Source of the DNA: Planctomycetota bacterium
Lineage (GTDB): Bacteria; Planctomycetota; J058
Assembly (NCBI GenBank): GCA_019636275.1
Contig: JAHBXY010000097.1
Location: forward strand, 1 to 35,692
Direction: 5' to 3'
Length of the DNA stretch: 35,692 nucleotides
A program made the translations under genes and the position numbers. The notes under the pieces were generated by a model. That model searched no databases. It saw only the letters and a program-made list of their open reading frames with translations, and had not been told where the DNA came from. Of the stretch, positions 14,362 through 23,802 are shown piece after piece; within the stretch, counting starts at the first letter, position 1; the number at the start of each line of letters is the position of its first letter.

Positions 14362-16413
14362 CTACCGCGCCCCCGCCGGCGGCAGGCCCATCTCGCGGCG
14401 CATGACGTTGTCGATCCCGTCCACCGGGCCCGTGTCGGCCGTCGGGCGGGCCGCCGGGGCGGGCTCGTCGCCGAGCCCGCGGGCGCCGGAGCGGTAGACG
14501 GCGTTGTCGATCGCGCGGCCGGCGCGCACGCGCTCGATCGCCAGGGCGATCAGGCGGCGGGCCTCGGGGTCGGTCGTGACGTCGAGCGCGTTGAGCAGCG
14601 CCGTGGTCTCCTCGTCGTAGAGCGCCAGGCGGCTGCCGGGGGCCGGGGTGGGGTCGGCGGGCGTCGCCGGGCGGCCGACGTAGGCCTCGTCGAGCACCCG
14701 CCCCCAGTCGGCGTCGAAGCGCGCGCTCTCGTCGCGCACCCGCGCCTCGAGGGGGCCGTTGCGCTCGCGGTCGAGGTGCTCGAGGTAGGCGTCGACCGAG
14801 CCGTGGCGCGCGGCGAGGTTGTCGCGCAGCGCGGGCGTGCGGTCGAGCGACGTGCGCAGCCCCTCGATCGCCGCGTCGTTCATGTGCGCCCGCCGGCCGG
14901 CCGCGTCGAGCTCGCCGCGGAACTCGCCCAGCCGGCCCTCGACCCCGCGCAGCGAGCCGCGGCGCTGCGCGTCGTAGGCGTCGTGCAGCTCCTCGAGCGC
15001 CCGCGACAGGTCGCCCTCGGAGACGTGGCGCCCGGCGGCGAGCAGCCGCGAGAGGCCCTCGAGGCGCGCCTGCGCCTCCTGCACGCGCTTGCGCAGGGCG
15101 CGCTCGTCGAGGTAGCGGTCGAAGCGGTCGGCGAGGTGGTCGGCGAGCAGGAGCACGACGGCGGCCTCGCCGGCCGTGTAGACCCAGCCGACCGGCCCCG
15201 CGAAGCGCCCGAACGAGAACAGCGTCCGCCCGCCGCGGACGAGCCGGTAGATCCCCTTGCCGCCCTCGACCGCCGCCTTGACCGCCGTCGCCGAGAGGCC
15301 CAGCGCCGCGACGTCGATCATGTAGGTGTCGAGCGAGAAGTGGCCGCGCGCCACCATGGGCACGGCCAGGCCGGCCGCCAGGACGAGGTTGCTGCGCAGC
15401 ACGCCGGAGAGGAAGTGCTTGCGCGTCACGCGGCGCACGAAGCGCCCGTAGGCCACGTCGGCCGCGGTCGCGCCGGCCGCGAACAGGCCGTAGTTGACGA
15501 AGAAGTCGGTCGACAGGAGGCCGTCGACGAACTCCTCCATGCGCCCGCGGTCGCCGGTGTGGAGGACGACCGCGAGCTCCTTGAGGAACATGGCGAAGGC
15601 GAAGTGCGCCACGCCGTTGACGCTCGCCAGGCCCTGCCCGCGCAGGACGCGGTTCCACTCGAGCGTCCCGTCGCTGCGGCGGAACGAGGCCAGCGGGTCG
15701 CGCGCGCTCTCGACGCCGCCCTCGAGCAGGCGGGCGCGGCGCGCGGCGCGCTCGGCCTCGCTCAGGCGCTCGAGACTCCGTAGCTCCGTCGCGGCCTCCG
15801 GCGCCGCCAGCCCGAGCGAGCGGGCGACCGACATCACGCGCTCGGCCGTCGAGCGGACGGCCGGCTCGACCGCCCGCGCCGCGCGCGCCTCGTGGACCGC
15901 CTTCACCTCGCGGAAGTGGTGGTGGACGCGCAGGGCCGAGCGCCGGAAGCGCAGGAACTCGCGCGCCTGCGCCTCGCTGAAGCCGATGCGCTGCAGCTCG
16001 GCCGCGCTGGCGTTGGCGAGGTGCGTCGCGGCCGGGACGTTGACCCCCGCCGGGACCCCCACGCGCAGGAGCGCCTCGATCGACTGCAGGTTCGCCCCGC
16101 CGCGCGCCGCCTCGACCAGCCGCTCGGCGTGCTCGCGCGGGATCGCCGTGTCCATGGCCAGCTCGGCGGCCGACGCCGCCGAGAGGGTGCTCGGTCGGCT
16201 CAGCATGTCGGCGACGACGTCGCGGCGGTCGTACGCCAGCGCGCGCGTCATCGGCCGGTCGATCGAGTCCCAGCGCGCCGCGTCGTCGCCGCGCTCCTCG
16301 TCGCCGCGCGCCGCGTCGGTCGGCGGCCCGGCGGGCTGCGGCTGCGCGACGGCGGGCCCCGCCCACAGGGCGATCAGCGCGACGGCCGGGACCAGACGGG
16401 TGAGACGAACCAT
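14362..16413 (-). CDS. Large exported helical membrane protein with HhH-like repeats
   Basis: 683 residues; the ATG at 16413 has a GAGGG site and opens a typical signal peptide (MVRLTRLVPAVALIALWAG). Residues about 65-180 contain two segments resembling ComEA-type helix-hairpin-helix motifs: 'STLSAASAAELAMDTAIP' and 'LANASAAELQRIGFSEAQ'. The middle (about 290-460) has three hydrophobic segments that could cross a membrane, including 'LVLAAGLAVPMVA' and 'YTAGEAAVVLLLADHLAD'. The remainder is charged and helical, likely coiled coil. No known toxin or enzyme motif was recognised. A frameshifted Imm11-type immunity gene follows within 7 bp, so an effector or cell-surface role is possible, but this is inferred from position only. 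Confidence 0.75.
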   Translation of the reverse strand: MVRLTRLVPAVALIALWAGPAVAQPQPAGPPTDAARGDEERGDDAARWDSIDRPMTRALAYDRRDVVADMLSRPSTLSAASAAELAMDTAIPREHAERLVEAARGGANLQSIEALLRVGVPAGVNVPAATHLANASAAELQRIGFSEAQAREFLRFRRSALRVHHHFREVKAVHEARAARAVEPAVRSTAERVMSVARSLGLAAPEAATELRSLERLSEAERAARRARLLEGGVESARDPLASFRRSDGTLEWNRVLRGQGLASVNGVAHFAFAMFLKELAVVLHTGDRGRMEEFVDGLLSTDFFVNYGLFAAGATAADVAYGRFVRRVTRKHFLSGVLRSNLVLAAGLAVPMVARGHFSLDTYMIDVAALGLSATAVKAAVEGGKGIYRLVRGGRTLFSFGRFAGPVGWVYTAGEAAVVLLLADHLADRFDRYLDERALRKRVQEAQARLEGLSRLLAAGRHVSEGDLSRALEELHDAYDAQRRGSLRGVEGRLGEFRGELDAAGRRAHMNDAAIEGLRTSLDRTPALRDNLAARHGSVDAYLEHLDRERNGPLEARVRDESARFDADWGRVLDEAYVGRPATPADPTPAPGSRLALYDEETTALLNALDVTTDPEARRLIALAIERVRAGRAIDNAVYRSGARGLGDEPAPAARPTADTGPVDGIDNVMRREMGLPPAGAR

Positions 16414-16543
16414 GGTGCTGCCCTCGTGCCCCACGGTTCGCAAACGGCTGACCGCGACGTAAGCGGCTGAAACGCCTTCTGCTTTCGTCCCAGATCGTGA
16501 ACCGCACCGCACGAACGTCCAGTTCAGGACGCGCGGTCTCCGC

Positions 16544-17878
16544 TCACCTGGCCACCCGGAAGCCCAGATGGGCGTTGGCGTACTCCGGGTTGGCGGACGC
16601 CCGCGCCCACACCGCGCACTCGCGCACGGGCGTCGCCCAGGACCCTCCCCGGTAGACGCGCCGCGCGCCGCGCGCGCCGCGCGGGTCGGTCGCCGGCCGG
16701 GCGTCGTAGGGCGCGAACCAGTCGTCGACCCACTCGTCGACGTTGCCCGCCAGGTCCAGCGCGCCGAACGGCGACGCGCCGTCGGGGAAGCTCCCGACCG
16801 GGGCCGTGTAGGGCGCGCCGTCGTCGGCGCCGGGCAGCCCGAGGTCGAGCGACGGCGCCGCGTTCAGCAGGGCCTCGCCGAACACGGGCGGCCGGTCGCC
16901 CCAGGGGAAGCGCGCCCCCCGGCCGCCGCCGGCCGCGTACTCCCACTCCGCCTCGGTCGGCAGCCGCAGCCCCGCCCACGCCGCGTAGTCGGCGGCGTCG
17001 GCCCAGCTCACGTTGAAGACCGGGTGGTCGGGGCCGGCCTCGAAGCGGCTCCAGCCGTCGGGCGAGAAGGTCGCCGCCGGCGGCGTGCGGCCGGTGGCCT
17101 CGCAGAAGCGCCGGAACTGCGCCCACGTGACCTCGGTCCGCCCGAGCCAGTAGCCGCGGGTCAGGCGCACGTCGCGGCGCGGGCGGGCGTCGTCGGAGGC
17201 GAAGGGCGAGCCCATGCGGAAGGTCGCCGGCGGCACCCACACGAGGACCGTCCCGTCGCGCTCGTTGATCGCCGTGCGCGGCGCCGGGCCGGGCACGAGG
17301 CCCGGCGGGAGCGGCGGCAGGGGCTCGTCCTCGGGCGCCAGCCGTAGCACCGCGCGGCGCACGACGGCCGCGCGGCCCGCGCGGTCGCGCGCCTCGACCT
17401 CGATCGTCGTCGACCCGAGCGGCACGGCGACCGTCGTCTCGACGTGCGCCACGCCGTCGCGCACCGCCACGGCTACCGGCGCCCCGTTGACGAGGACGAC
17501 CTCGAGGTCCGTGGCCGAGACGACGGCCGCCACGGCGACCGCCGGGAGCTCGGTCTCGAGGCCGTCCTCGGGCGCGCGGAGCTCGACCTCGGGCCCTGCG
17601 CCGACCGTCGCGGGCGGCGGGGGGGGCGGCGGCAGCGGCAGCGTCAGGGCCGAGCCCGGGCCGGCCGAGGTGGGCGGCGGGGCGCCGCCCGACGATGCCG
17701 CCAGCCAGGCCACGACGGCCAGGGCCAGGGCGGCGGCGACGACGGCGCCCACGACGACCAGCGCCGGCCGACCGCCGCCCGGCGTCGGCGCCGCCGGGTC
17801 GCCGGCCAGGAGCACGTCGAGCGGCCTCCCTGACGGGCGCGGCAGCGAGGGCGCCGCCGGCGTCGACGGCGGGCGCAC
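16544..17878 (-). CDS. FGE/SUMF1-type sulfatase-modifying-factor domain, membrane-anchored
   Basis: 444 residues if translated from the GTG at 17878, which has no clear ribosome binding site. A transmembrane helix (VVVGAVVAAALALAVVAWLA) lies near residues 40-60. A Pro-rich linker and an Ig-like beta domain (about 95-190) follow. The C-terminal 230 residues are an FGE-sulfatase domain: 'WVPPATFRMGSP', 'LGRTEVTWAQF', 'HPVFNVSWADAADYAAW', 'LRLPTEAEWEYAA', 'DLAGNVDEWVDDW', 'YRGGSW' and 'HLGFRVAR'. The paired active-site cysteines of true formylglycine-generating enzymes are not seen; only one Cys follows RGGSW. It is therefore probably a ligand-binding or structural relative. It most likely is the C-terminal half of the adjoining kinase, separated by a frameshift near 17910-17920. 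Confidence 0.82.
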   Translation of the reverse strand: MRPPSTPAAPSLPRPSGRPLDVLLAGDPAAPTPGGGRPALVVVGAVVAAALALAVVAWLAASSGGAPPPTSAGPGSALTLPLPPPPPPPATVGAGPEVELRAPEDGLETELPAVAVAAVVSATDLEVVLVNGAPVAVAVRDGVAHVETTVAVPLGSTTIEVEARDRAGRAAVVRRAVLRLAPEDEPLPPLPPGLVPGPAPRTAINERDGTVLVWVPPATFRMGSPFASDDARPRRDVRLTRGYWLGRTEVTWAQFRRFCEATGRTPPAATFSPDGWSRFEAGPDHPVFNVSWADAADYAAWAGLRLPTEAEWEYAAGGGRGARFPWGDRPPVFGEALLNAAPSLDLGLPGADDGAPYTAPVGSFPDGASPFGALDLAGNVDEWVDDWFAPYDARPATDPRGARGARRVYRGGSWATPVRECAVWARASANPEYANAHLGFRVAR

Positions 17879-17909
17879 CGGAGGCAGCCGCGACGAGGCC
17901 GCCAGCCGC

Positions 17910-19682
<1,773 letters not shown>

Positions 19683-19717
19683 GAGCCCCTCGAGCCCTTG
19701 GGCCGCGCGGACTTGAC

Positions 19718-20464
19718 GTGGGCCTCCCCGAGAAGATCGCCGTCATCTCCGACCTGCACGCCAACTTCGAGGCGCTGAAGGTCACCGTCAACTGGCTCGC
19801 CCAGCACGGGATCGACCACATCATCTGCCTCGGCGACATCATCGGCTACAACGCCAACCCGGTCGAGGTCACGTACCTCACGCACAACCGCGTGCGCTTC
19901 TCGCTCAAGGGCAACCACGAGCGCTACGTGCTGGGCGAGGAGGCGCGCGGGGTCAAGGAGGAGAAGCTCGAGGTCATCACCTGGACCCGCGAGCAGCTCC
20001 CCGCGCAGTACCTCGACTGGCTGCGCTCGCTCCCCGACTACCACCTCTACGAGGGCGTCTTCCTCCTCGCCCACGGCTCGCCCCGCGACCCCGACGAGTA
20101 CATCTTCAAGAAGGACGCGGTGAAGGGCAGCCTGCAGCACATGGCGGACTACTACCCGGGGATCCGCATCTGCTTCTTCGGGCACAGCCACCTGCCGATG
20201 TGCATCTCGCGCGGGCGGATCGAGTCGAGCTTCGGCGAGACGAAGACGCTGCCGCTCGACCCGAACTCGACCTACCTGATCAACCCGGGCAGCGTCGGGC
20301 AGCCGCGCGACGGCGTGGCCAAGACGTCGTTCGGCGTCATGGACACGAAGCGCTGGCGCTTCACCTGGGTGCGCCTCGACTACGACCACCAGCAGACCGG
20401 CACTCGGATCCGCGACATGGGGCTCGACGCGAGCCTGGCCACCCGCCTGGGGCGGGGGAAGTAG
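19718..20464 (+). CDS. Calcineurin-like metallophosphoesterase
   Basis: 248 residues from a GTG with only a weak ribosome binding site. All motifs of the YfcE/MJ0936-type phosphoesterases are present: SDLHANFEAL, GDIIGYNANP, GNHERY, a histidine in 'FLLAHGSPRD', GHSHLP and the closing 'LINPGSVGQPRDG'. These residues hold two metal ions and hydrolyse phosphodiesters or phosphoproteins; the natural substrate of this group is often unknown. The protein is cytoplasmic. It is the first gene of a plus-strand run, with the membrane protein gene starting 6 bp after its stop. Confidence 0.92.
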   Translation: MGLPEKIAVISDLHANFEALKVTVNWLAQHGIDHIICLGDIIGYNANPVEVTYLTHNRVRFSLKGNHERYVLGEEARGVKEEKLEVITWTREQLPAQYLDWLRSLPDYHLYEGVFLLAHGSPRDPDEYIFKKDAVKGSLQHMADYYPGIRICFFGHSHLPMCISRGRIESSFGETKTLPLDPNSTYLINPGSVGQPRDGVAKTSFGVMDTKRWRFTWVRLDYDHQQTGTRIRDMGLDASLATRLGRGK

Positions 20465-20470
20465 GGGGAC

Positions 20471-21199
20471 ATGGCCGAGGACCAGCCGCAGCCCGCCGAC
20501 GACGTGGTCGAGGAGCTCTCGCCCGCGGAGATGGCGACGTCGTTCCAGGAGGTCGTGGGCGAGGTGCGCGCGCGCCGCGACCGCCTCGACGGGATCCCCG
20601 ACGGCCCGCGCCCGAGCGCCGGCCCGCGCGCCTACAAGCGGCGGCGCTACATGATCGACCTGCCGCTGCAGCTCAGCTACGTGGGCGTCTACCTGTCGAC
20701 GCTGGTGCTGCTGGGCGTCGGGTTCCTGGCGCTCAACTACGTCTTCGCGCAGATCTACCAGCGGGCGCTGAAGATCCAGAACCTGGGCCTGGGCCTCGAC
20801 ACCTCGCCCGAGGCGCTGCTCCTGGGGCTCGTGAACTTCGTCTTCGTCATGCTCCTGCTCATCGGCGCGGCGGTCTACGCGATCGTCCACAGCCACCGCG
20901 TGGCGGGCCCGGCCTTCCGCCTGCGCAACGCCCTGCGGCAGGTGCAGGGGCGCGACTACGACTTCTACGTGCAGCTGCGGACGAAGGACTTCCTCAAGGA
21001 CCTGGCCGAGCAGGTGAACCTGCTCAACCAGGCCCTGAAGGCCAAGGACCTCGTCGTCGCCGAGGCCGTGCTGCGCCTCGACGAGGCCGCTCGCGAGGCG
21101 CCGCCGGCGCTGGCCGAGCGGCTGCAGGAGGTGGCGGCGGACCTCTCGGATGTGGTCCTGCCGCTCGACGAGCAGCCGGCCGACAGGCCTGCCGCGTAG
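20471..21199 (+). CDS. Two-helix membrane protein with HAMP-like domain
   Basis: 242 residues; the ATG follows AGGGGG by 4 bases. An acidic, Pro-rich N-terminal 60 residues end in a basic KRRRY. Two transmembrane helices follow (about 72-95 and 117-142: 'LLGVGFLALNYVFA', 'FVFVMLLLIGAAVYAIV'). The second runs directly into a HAMP-like linker ('HSHRVAGPAFRLRNALRQV', 'NLLNQALKAKD'), then a short coiled coil. This resembles the membrane and HAMP part of chemoreceptors and sensor kinases without an output domain. It may relay or dimerise. It is directly downstream of the phosphoesterase and probably co-transcribed. Confidence 0.8.
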   Translation: MAEDQPQPADDVVEELSPAEMATSFQEVVGEVRARRDRLDGIPDGPRPSAGPRAYKRRRYMIDLPLQLSYVGVYLSTLVLLGVGFLALNYVFAQIYQRALKIQNLGLGLDTSPEALLLGLVNFVFVMLLLIGAAVYAIVHSHRVAGPAFRLRNALRQVQGRDYDFYVQLRTKDFLKDLAEQVNLLNQALKAKDLVVAEAVLRLDEAAREAPPALAERLQEVAADLSDVVLPLDEQPADRPAA

Positions 21200-21295
21200 A
21201 GACTTCCGGCGGCGGCGCCGGCGGACGCACGGGATGGGGCGCGCGCGCGGGAACCTGCCCGCGCGGCGCGCGTCCAACCTGGGAAGGGGCACTTC

Positions 21296-21928
21296 GTGGA
21301 GCTGGACGCCCTCGACGACCGGGCGCTGGTCGCTCGCAGCCAGGAGGGGAGCCGGGACGCCTTCTCCGCGCTCGTCACCCGCTATCAGGAGCGGGTCCTC
21401 AACCTGGTCTACCGCGGGCTCGGCGACCAGGACGCCGCGCTCGACGTGGCCCAGGAGGTGTTCCTCAAGGCGTACCGCGGCCTCGCGCGGTTCCAGGGCG
21501 ACTCGCAGTTCTTCACCTGGCTGTTCAGGATCACCATGAACGAGACGATCACCGCCCGCCGCCGGCGCGACCGTCACCCGCGCGCCCTGTCGCTCGGGCG
21601 CGAGGACAAGGACGGCGAGCGCCACTCCGACCCGCCCGACACGACCTACGAGCCCGGCGCCGAGGCCGCGCGCCACGACGACCAGGCGGCGCTCCACCGG
21701 GCGATCGCGCAGCTCGACGACGAGCAGGCGCAGGTGCTGCTCCTGCGCGACATCGACGGGCGCAGCTACCAGGAGATCGCGGCCGTGCTCGACATCCCGC
21801 TCGGCTCGGTCAAGTCGAAGATCCACCGCGCGCGGCTGGCCCTCAAGGACCGGCTGGCGCGCAGCGCGGCCGGCCGCGGCGAGCCGGCGGCGCGCAGCGC
21901 GGCCGTGAGCGGCGGGGCCCCCGCATGA
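21296..21928 (+). CDS. ECF-type RNA polymerase sigma factor (RpoE-like)
   Basis: 210 residues from a GTG preceded by GGGAAGGGG. Region 2 is clear: 'DAFSALVTRYQERVLNLV', 'DVAQEVFLKAYRGLARFQ' and 'FFTWLFRITMNETI'. Region 4 follows a charged linker: 'LDDEQAQVLLLRDIDGRSYQ', then a helix-turn-helix 'EIAAVLDIPLGSVKSKIHRA'. It directs RNA polymerase to a dedicated promoter set, probably for an envelope stress response. The stop overlaps the ATG of the anti-sigma gene by 4 bp (ATGA), so the two are co-translated. The target promoters cannot be told from this window. Confidence 0.95.
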   Translation: MELDALDDRALVARSQEGSRDAFSALVTRYQERVLNLVYRGLGDQDAALDVAQEVFLKAYRGLARFQGDSQFFTWLFRITMNETITARRRRDRHPRALSLGREDKDGERHSDPPDTTYEPGAEAARHDDQAALHRAIAQLDDEQAQVLLLRDIDGRSYQEIAAVLDIPLGSVKSKIHRARLALKDRLARSAAGRGEPAARSAAVSGGAPA

Positions 21929-23157
21929 CCGCGGCCTGCCCGGAGCGCCTCGAGGACCTCTCCGCGCTGCTCGACGGGGCGCTGCCCGCCGACGAGGTGT
22001 GGGCGCTGGAGGAGCACCTCGTCGACTGCGCCGGCTGCCGGGCCGAGCGCGAGGCCCTGGGCCAGGTCGTGGCGCAGGTGCGCGGCCTGCCGCGCCGGAC
22101 GGTCCCGCCCGCCTTCACGGCGGGTGTCATGGCCCGCGTGCTCGAGGAGCGGGGCGATGATCTCCCGGGCGAGGTCGTGCTCCTCGTCGAGGAGCCGCCC
22201 GCGCCGCCGGTCGGCGCCGAGCGCCCGCCGGCCGAGCGCGCCGAGTGCGCGCGCCTGGCCGACGACCTGTCGGCCCTGCTCGACGGCGAGCTGTCGGGCG
22301 ACGAGGCCGACCGCGTCGAGGCGCACCTGGCCGCGTGCATGCCCTGCGACGCCGAGCGCTGGGAGCTCGACCGGCAGCGCGCCCGCCTGCGCACGCTGCC
22401 GCGCCTGCGCGTCCCCGACCTGTTCGCCCGGCAGGTCCTCGCGCGGCTCGAGGCCGAGGCGCTGGCCGCCGAGGACCGCAGCCGGCGCCTGGCGGCCGAG
22501 CGCGCGCAGCGCGTGCGGCAGGTGGGCTGGGTGCTCCGCGCCGCGAGCCTGCTCGGCGCCGCGGCGCTCTCGCTCCAGCTCACCGCTCCGGTCACTGCTC
22601 CGGGGGTCGAGCGGGGTGGCCTGCCGCTGCCCCCGCCCGCGCCCTCCGGCGCCGCCTGGCGCGTGCAGGAGGCCGCCCCGCTGGCGGTCGGGCGGGCGGC
22701 CGAGCCGGAGGACCCGCCGCTCGAGGGCGCGTTCGACGCGACGCTCGAGCTGCACGCGCCGCAGGGCCTCGACCCGGCGCTCGAGGCGGCCCTGCGCGCG
22801 GCCGTCGCGCGGGCCGAGGTGCTCGGCACGCGGCGCGGGGAGGCGCGCCGCGAGCTCGGCGTGCGCGTCCCGGCGCAGCTCGTCGACGACCTCTACCGTG
22901 ACCTCGACGGCCTGGCCGAGGTCGGCGGCACGCCGGAGGCCGCCCGCCGCGCCGAGGCGCTCACGGTCGAGCAGGACCGCGTCGTCTTGCGCAGCGGCGT
23001 CGTCCTCGCCGGGCACGTCGAGGCCGAGTCGCCGCGCTCGGTCGTGATCGTCGCCGGCGGCCTGCGCCAGACGATCGACCGCCGCCGCGTCGAGCGGATC
23101 GAGCGCGCCAGCCAGCCGCGCACGGTGCGCGTCGTGCTCCGCGGCGAGGCCCCGTGA
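21925..23157 (+). CDS. Anti-sigma factor with two zinc-finger domains
   Basis: 410 residues. Two zinc-binding anti-sigma (ZAS-like) modules occur in tandem: 'EEHLVDCAGC' with 'LSALLDGALP' before it (about 10-40), and 'EAHLAACMPC' with 'LSALLDGELS' (about 110-150). Each has the His-x3-Cys-x2-Cys pattern. A hydrophobic helix follows at about 205-225 ('AASLLGAAALSLQLTAPV'), probably a membrane anchor. Then come a Pro-rich linker and an extracytoplasmic C-terminal domain ending in a small beta domain ('VVLRSGVVLAGHVEAE', 'IDRRRVERIE'). It should bind and silence the ECF sigma factor encoded just upstream. A doubled zinc module is unusual. The stop overlaps the MazG-like start by 4 bp. Confidence 0.88.
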   Translation: MTAACPERLEDLSALLDGALPADEVWALEEHLVDCAGCRAEREALGQVVAQVRGLPRRTVPPAFTAGVMARVLEERGDDLPGEVVLLVEEPPAPPVGAERPPAERAECARLADDLSALLDGELSGDEADRVEAHLAACMPCDAERWELDRQRARLRTLPRLRVPDLFARQVLARLEAEALAAEDRSRRLAAERAQRVRQVGWVLRAASLLGAAALSLQLTAPVTAPGVERGGLPLPPPAPSGAAWRVQEAAPLAVGRAAEPEDPPLEGAFDATLELHAPQGLDPALEAALRAAVARAEVLGTRRGEARRELGVRVPAQLVDDLYRDLDGLAEVGGTPEAARRAEALTVEQDRVVLRSGVVLAGHVEAESPRSVVIVAGGLRQTIDRRRVERIERASQPRTVRVVLRGEAP

Positions 23158-23471
23158 GCGCGCCCGAGGAGCAGCCGCCGGCGCCCGAGGTCGGGATCCG
23201 CGAGTTCCAGGCGCGGATCGAGGCGATCTACCTGCAGAAGGACTCCGCCCGCGGCGCCATGGGCACCTTCGCCTGGTTCGTCGAGGAGGTGGGCGAGCTG
23301 TCGCGCGCGCTCCGCCGCGGCGAGCGCAAGAACCAGGAGGAGGAGTTCGGCGACTGCCTGGCCTGGCTCGTGTCGCTGGCGTCGATCGCCGGGATCGACA
23401 TGGCCAGGGCGGTGTCCAAGTACGACCACGGCTGCCCGCGGTGTCGCCAGACCCCCTGCGCCTGCGGTTGA
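23154..23471 (+). CDS. MazG-like nucleotide pyrophosphohydrolase
   Basis: 105 residues from a GTG that overlaps the anti-sigma stop (GTGA). The MazG-type helical metal site is present: 'WFVEEVGELSRAL' (EExxE-like) and 'EEEFGDCLAWLVSLASIAGI' (ExxxD-like), with 'YLQKDSARG' before it. Such proteins hydrolyse nucleoside triphosphates or their damaged forms to the monophosphate and pyrophosphate. The last 15 residues form a cysteine-rich tail, CPRCRQTPCACG, that could bind metal. It is the third gene of the sigma operon. Confidence 0.85.
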   Translation: MSAPEEQPPAPEVGIREFQARIEAIYLQKDSARGAMGTFAWFVEEVGELSRALRRGERKNQEEEFGDCLAWLVSLASIAGIDMARAVSKYDHGCPRCRQTPCACG

Positions 23472-23481
23472 TCGACGACCG

Positions 23482-23802
23482 CTACCGGCGCGCCGTGCTC
23501 CGCTCCCAGCGCGGCTCGACCCAGGCCCAGCCCAGGATCTTCCCGTCCTCCTCGACCCGCTCCCAGTAGCCCGGGATCCAGAGCTCGCCGGGGCGGTCGC
23601 GGTCCCAGCGCCCGGCCTCCCAGTAGTAGAGGCGCTTGGCCGGGTCCCAGGCCCAGTGGCCGGAGAACCACACGGCGTGCCCGCCGGGGCTGGGCGTGGG
23701 CTCCTCGCGCCGCTCGGGCGGCGGCGCGTCGGGGACGAGCACGCGCTCGGCGGCGCAGCCGGCGAGCGCGAGGGCCAGGAGGAGGGGGAAGAGCCGCGTC
23801 AC
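23482..23802 (-). CDS. Small lipoprotein with WxxGxW-type repeats
   Basis: 106 residues from a GTG overlapping the stop of the preceding gene by 4 bp (GTGA). The leader ends in the lipobox LALAGC, so the mature protein is lipid-anchored. The rest is rich in aromatic pairs: 'GHWAWDPAKRLYYWEAGRW', 'WIPGYW' and 'GWAWVEPRWE'. These resemble the YXWGXW or BcpO-like repeats of small envelope proteins. It is the last gene of a long minus-strand run and is convergent with the MazG-like gene, whose stop is 10 bp away. Function unknown; an envelope role is likely. Confidence 0.82.
   Translation of the reverse strand: MTRLFPLLLALALAGCAAERVLVPDAPPPERREEPTPSPGGHAVWFSGHWAWDPAKRLYYWEAGRWDRDRPGELWIPGYWERVEEDGKILGWAWVEPRWERSTARR

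Noticed and set aside
16524..17905. The kinase frame continued to 16524
   Set aside because: The sequence past about 17910 is Arg/Gly-rich nonsense, while the other frame carries a full FGE domain.
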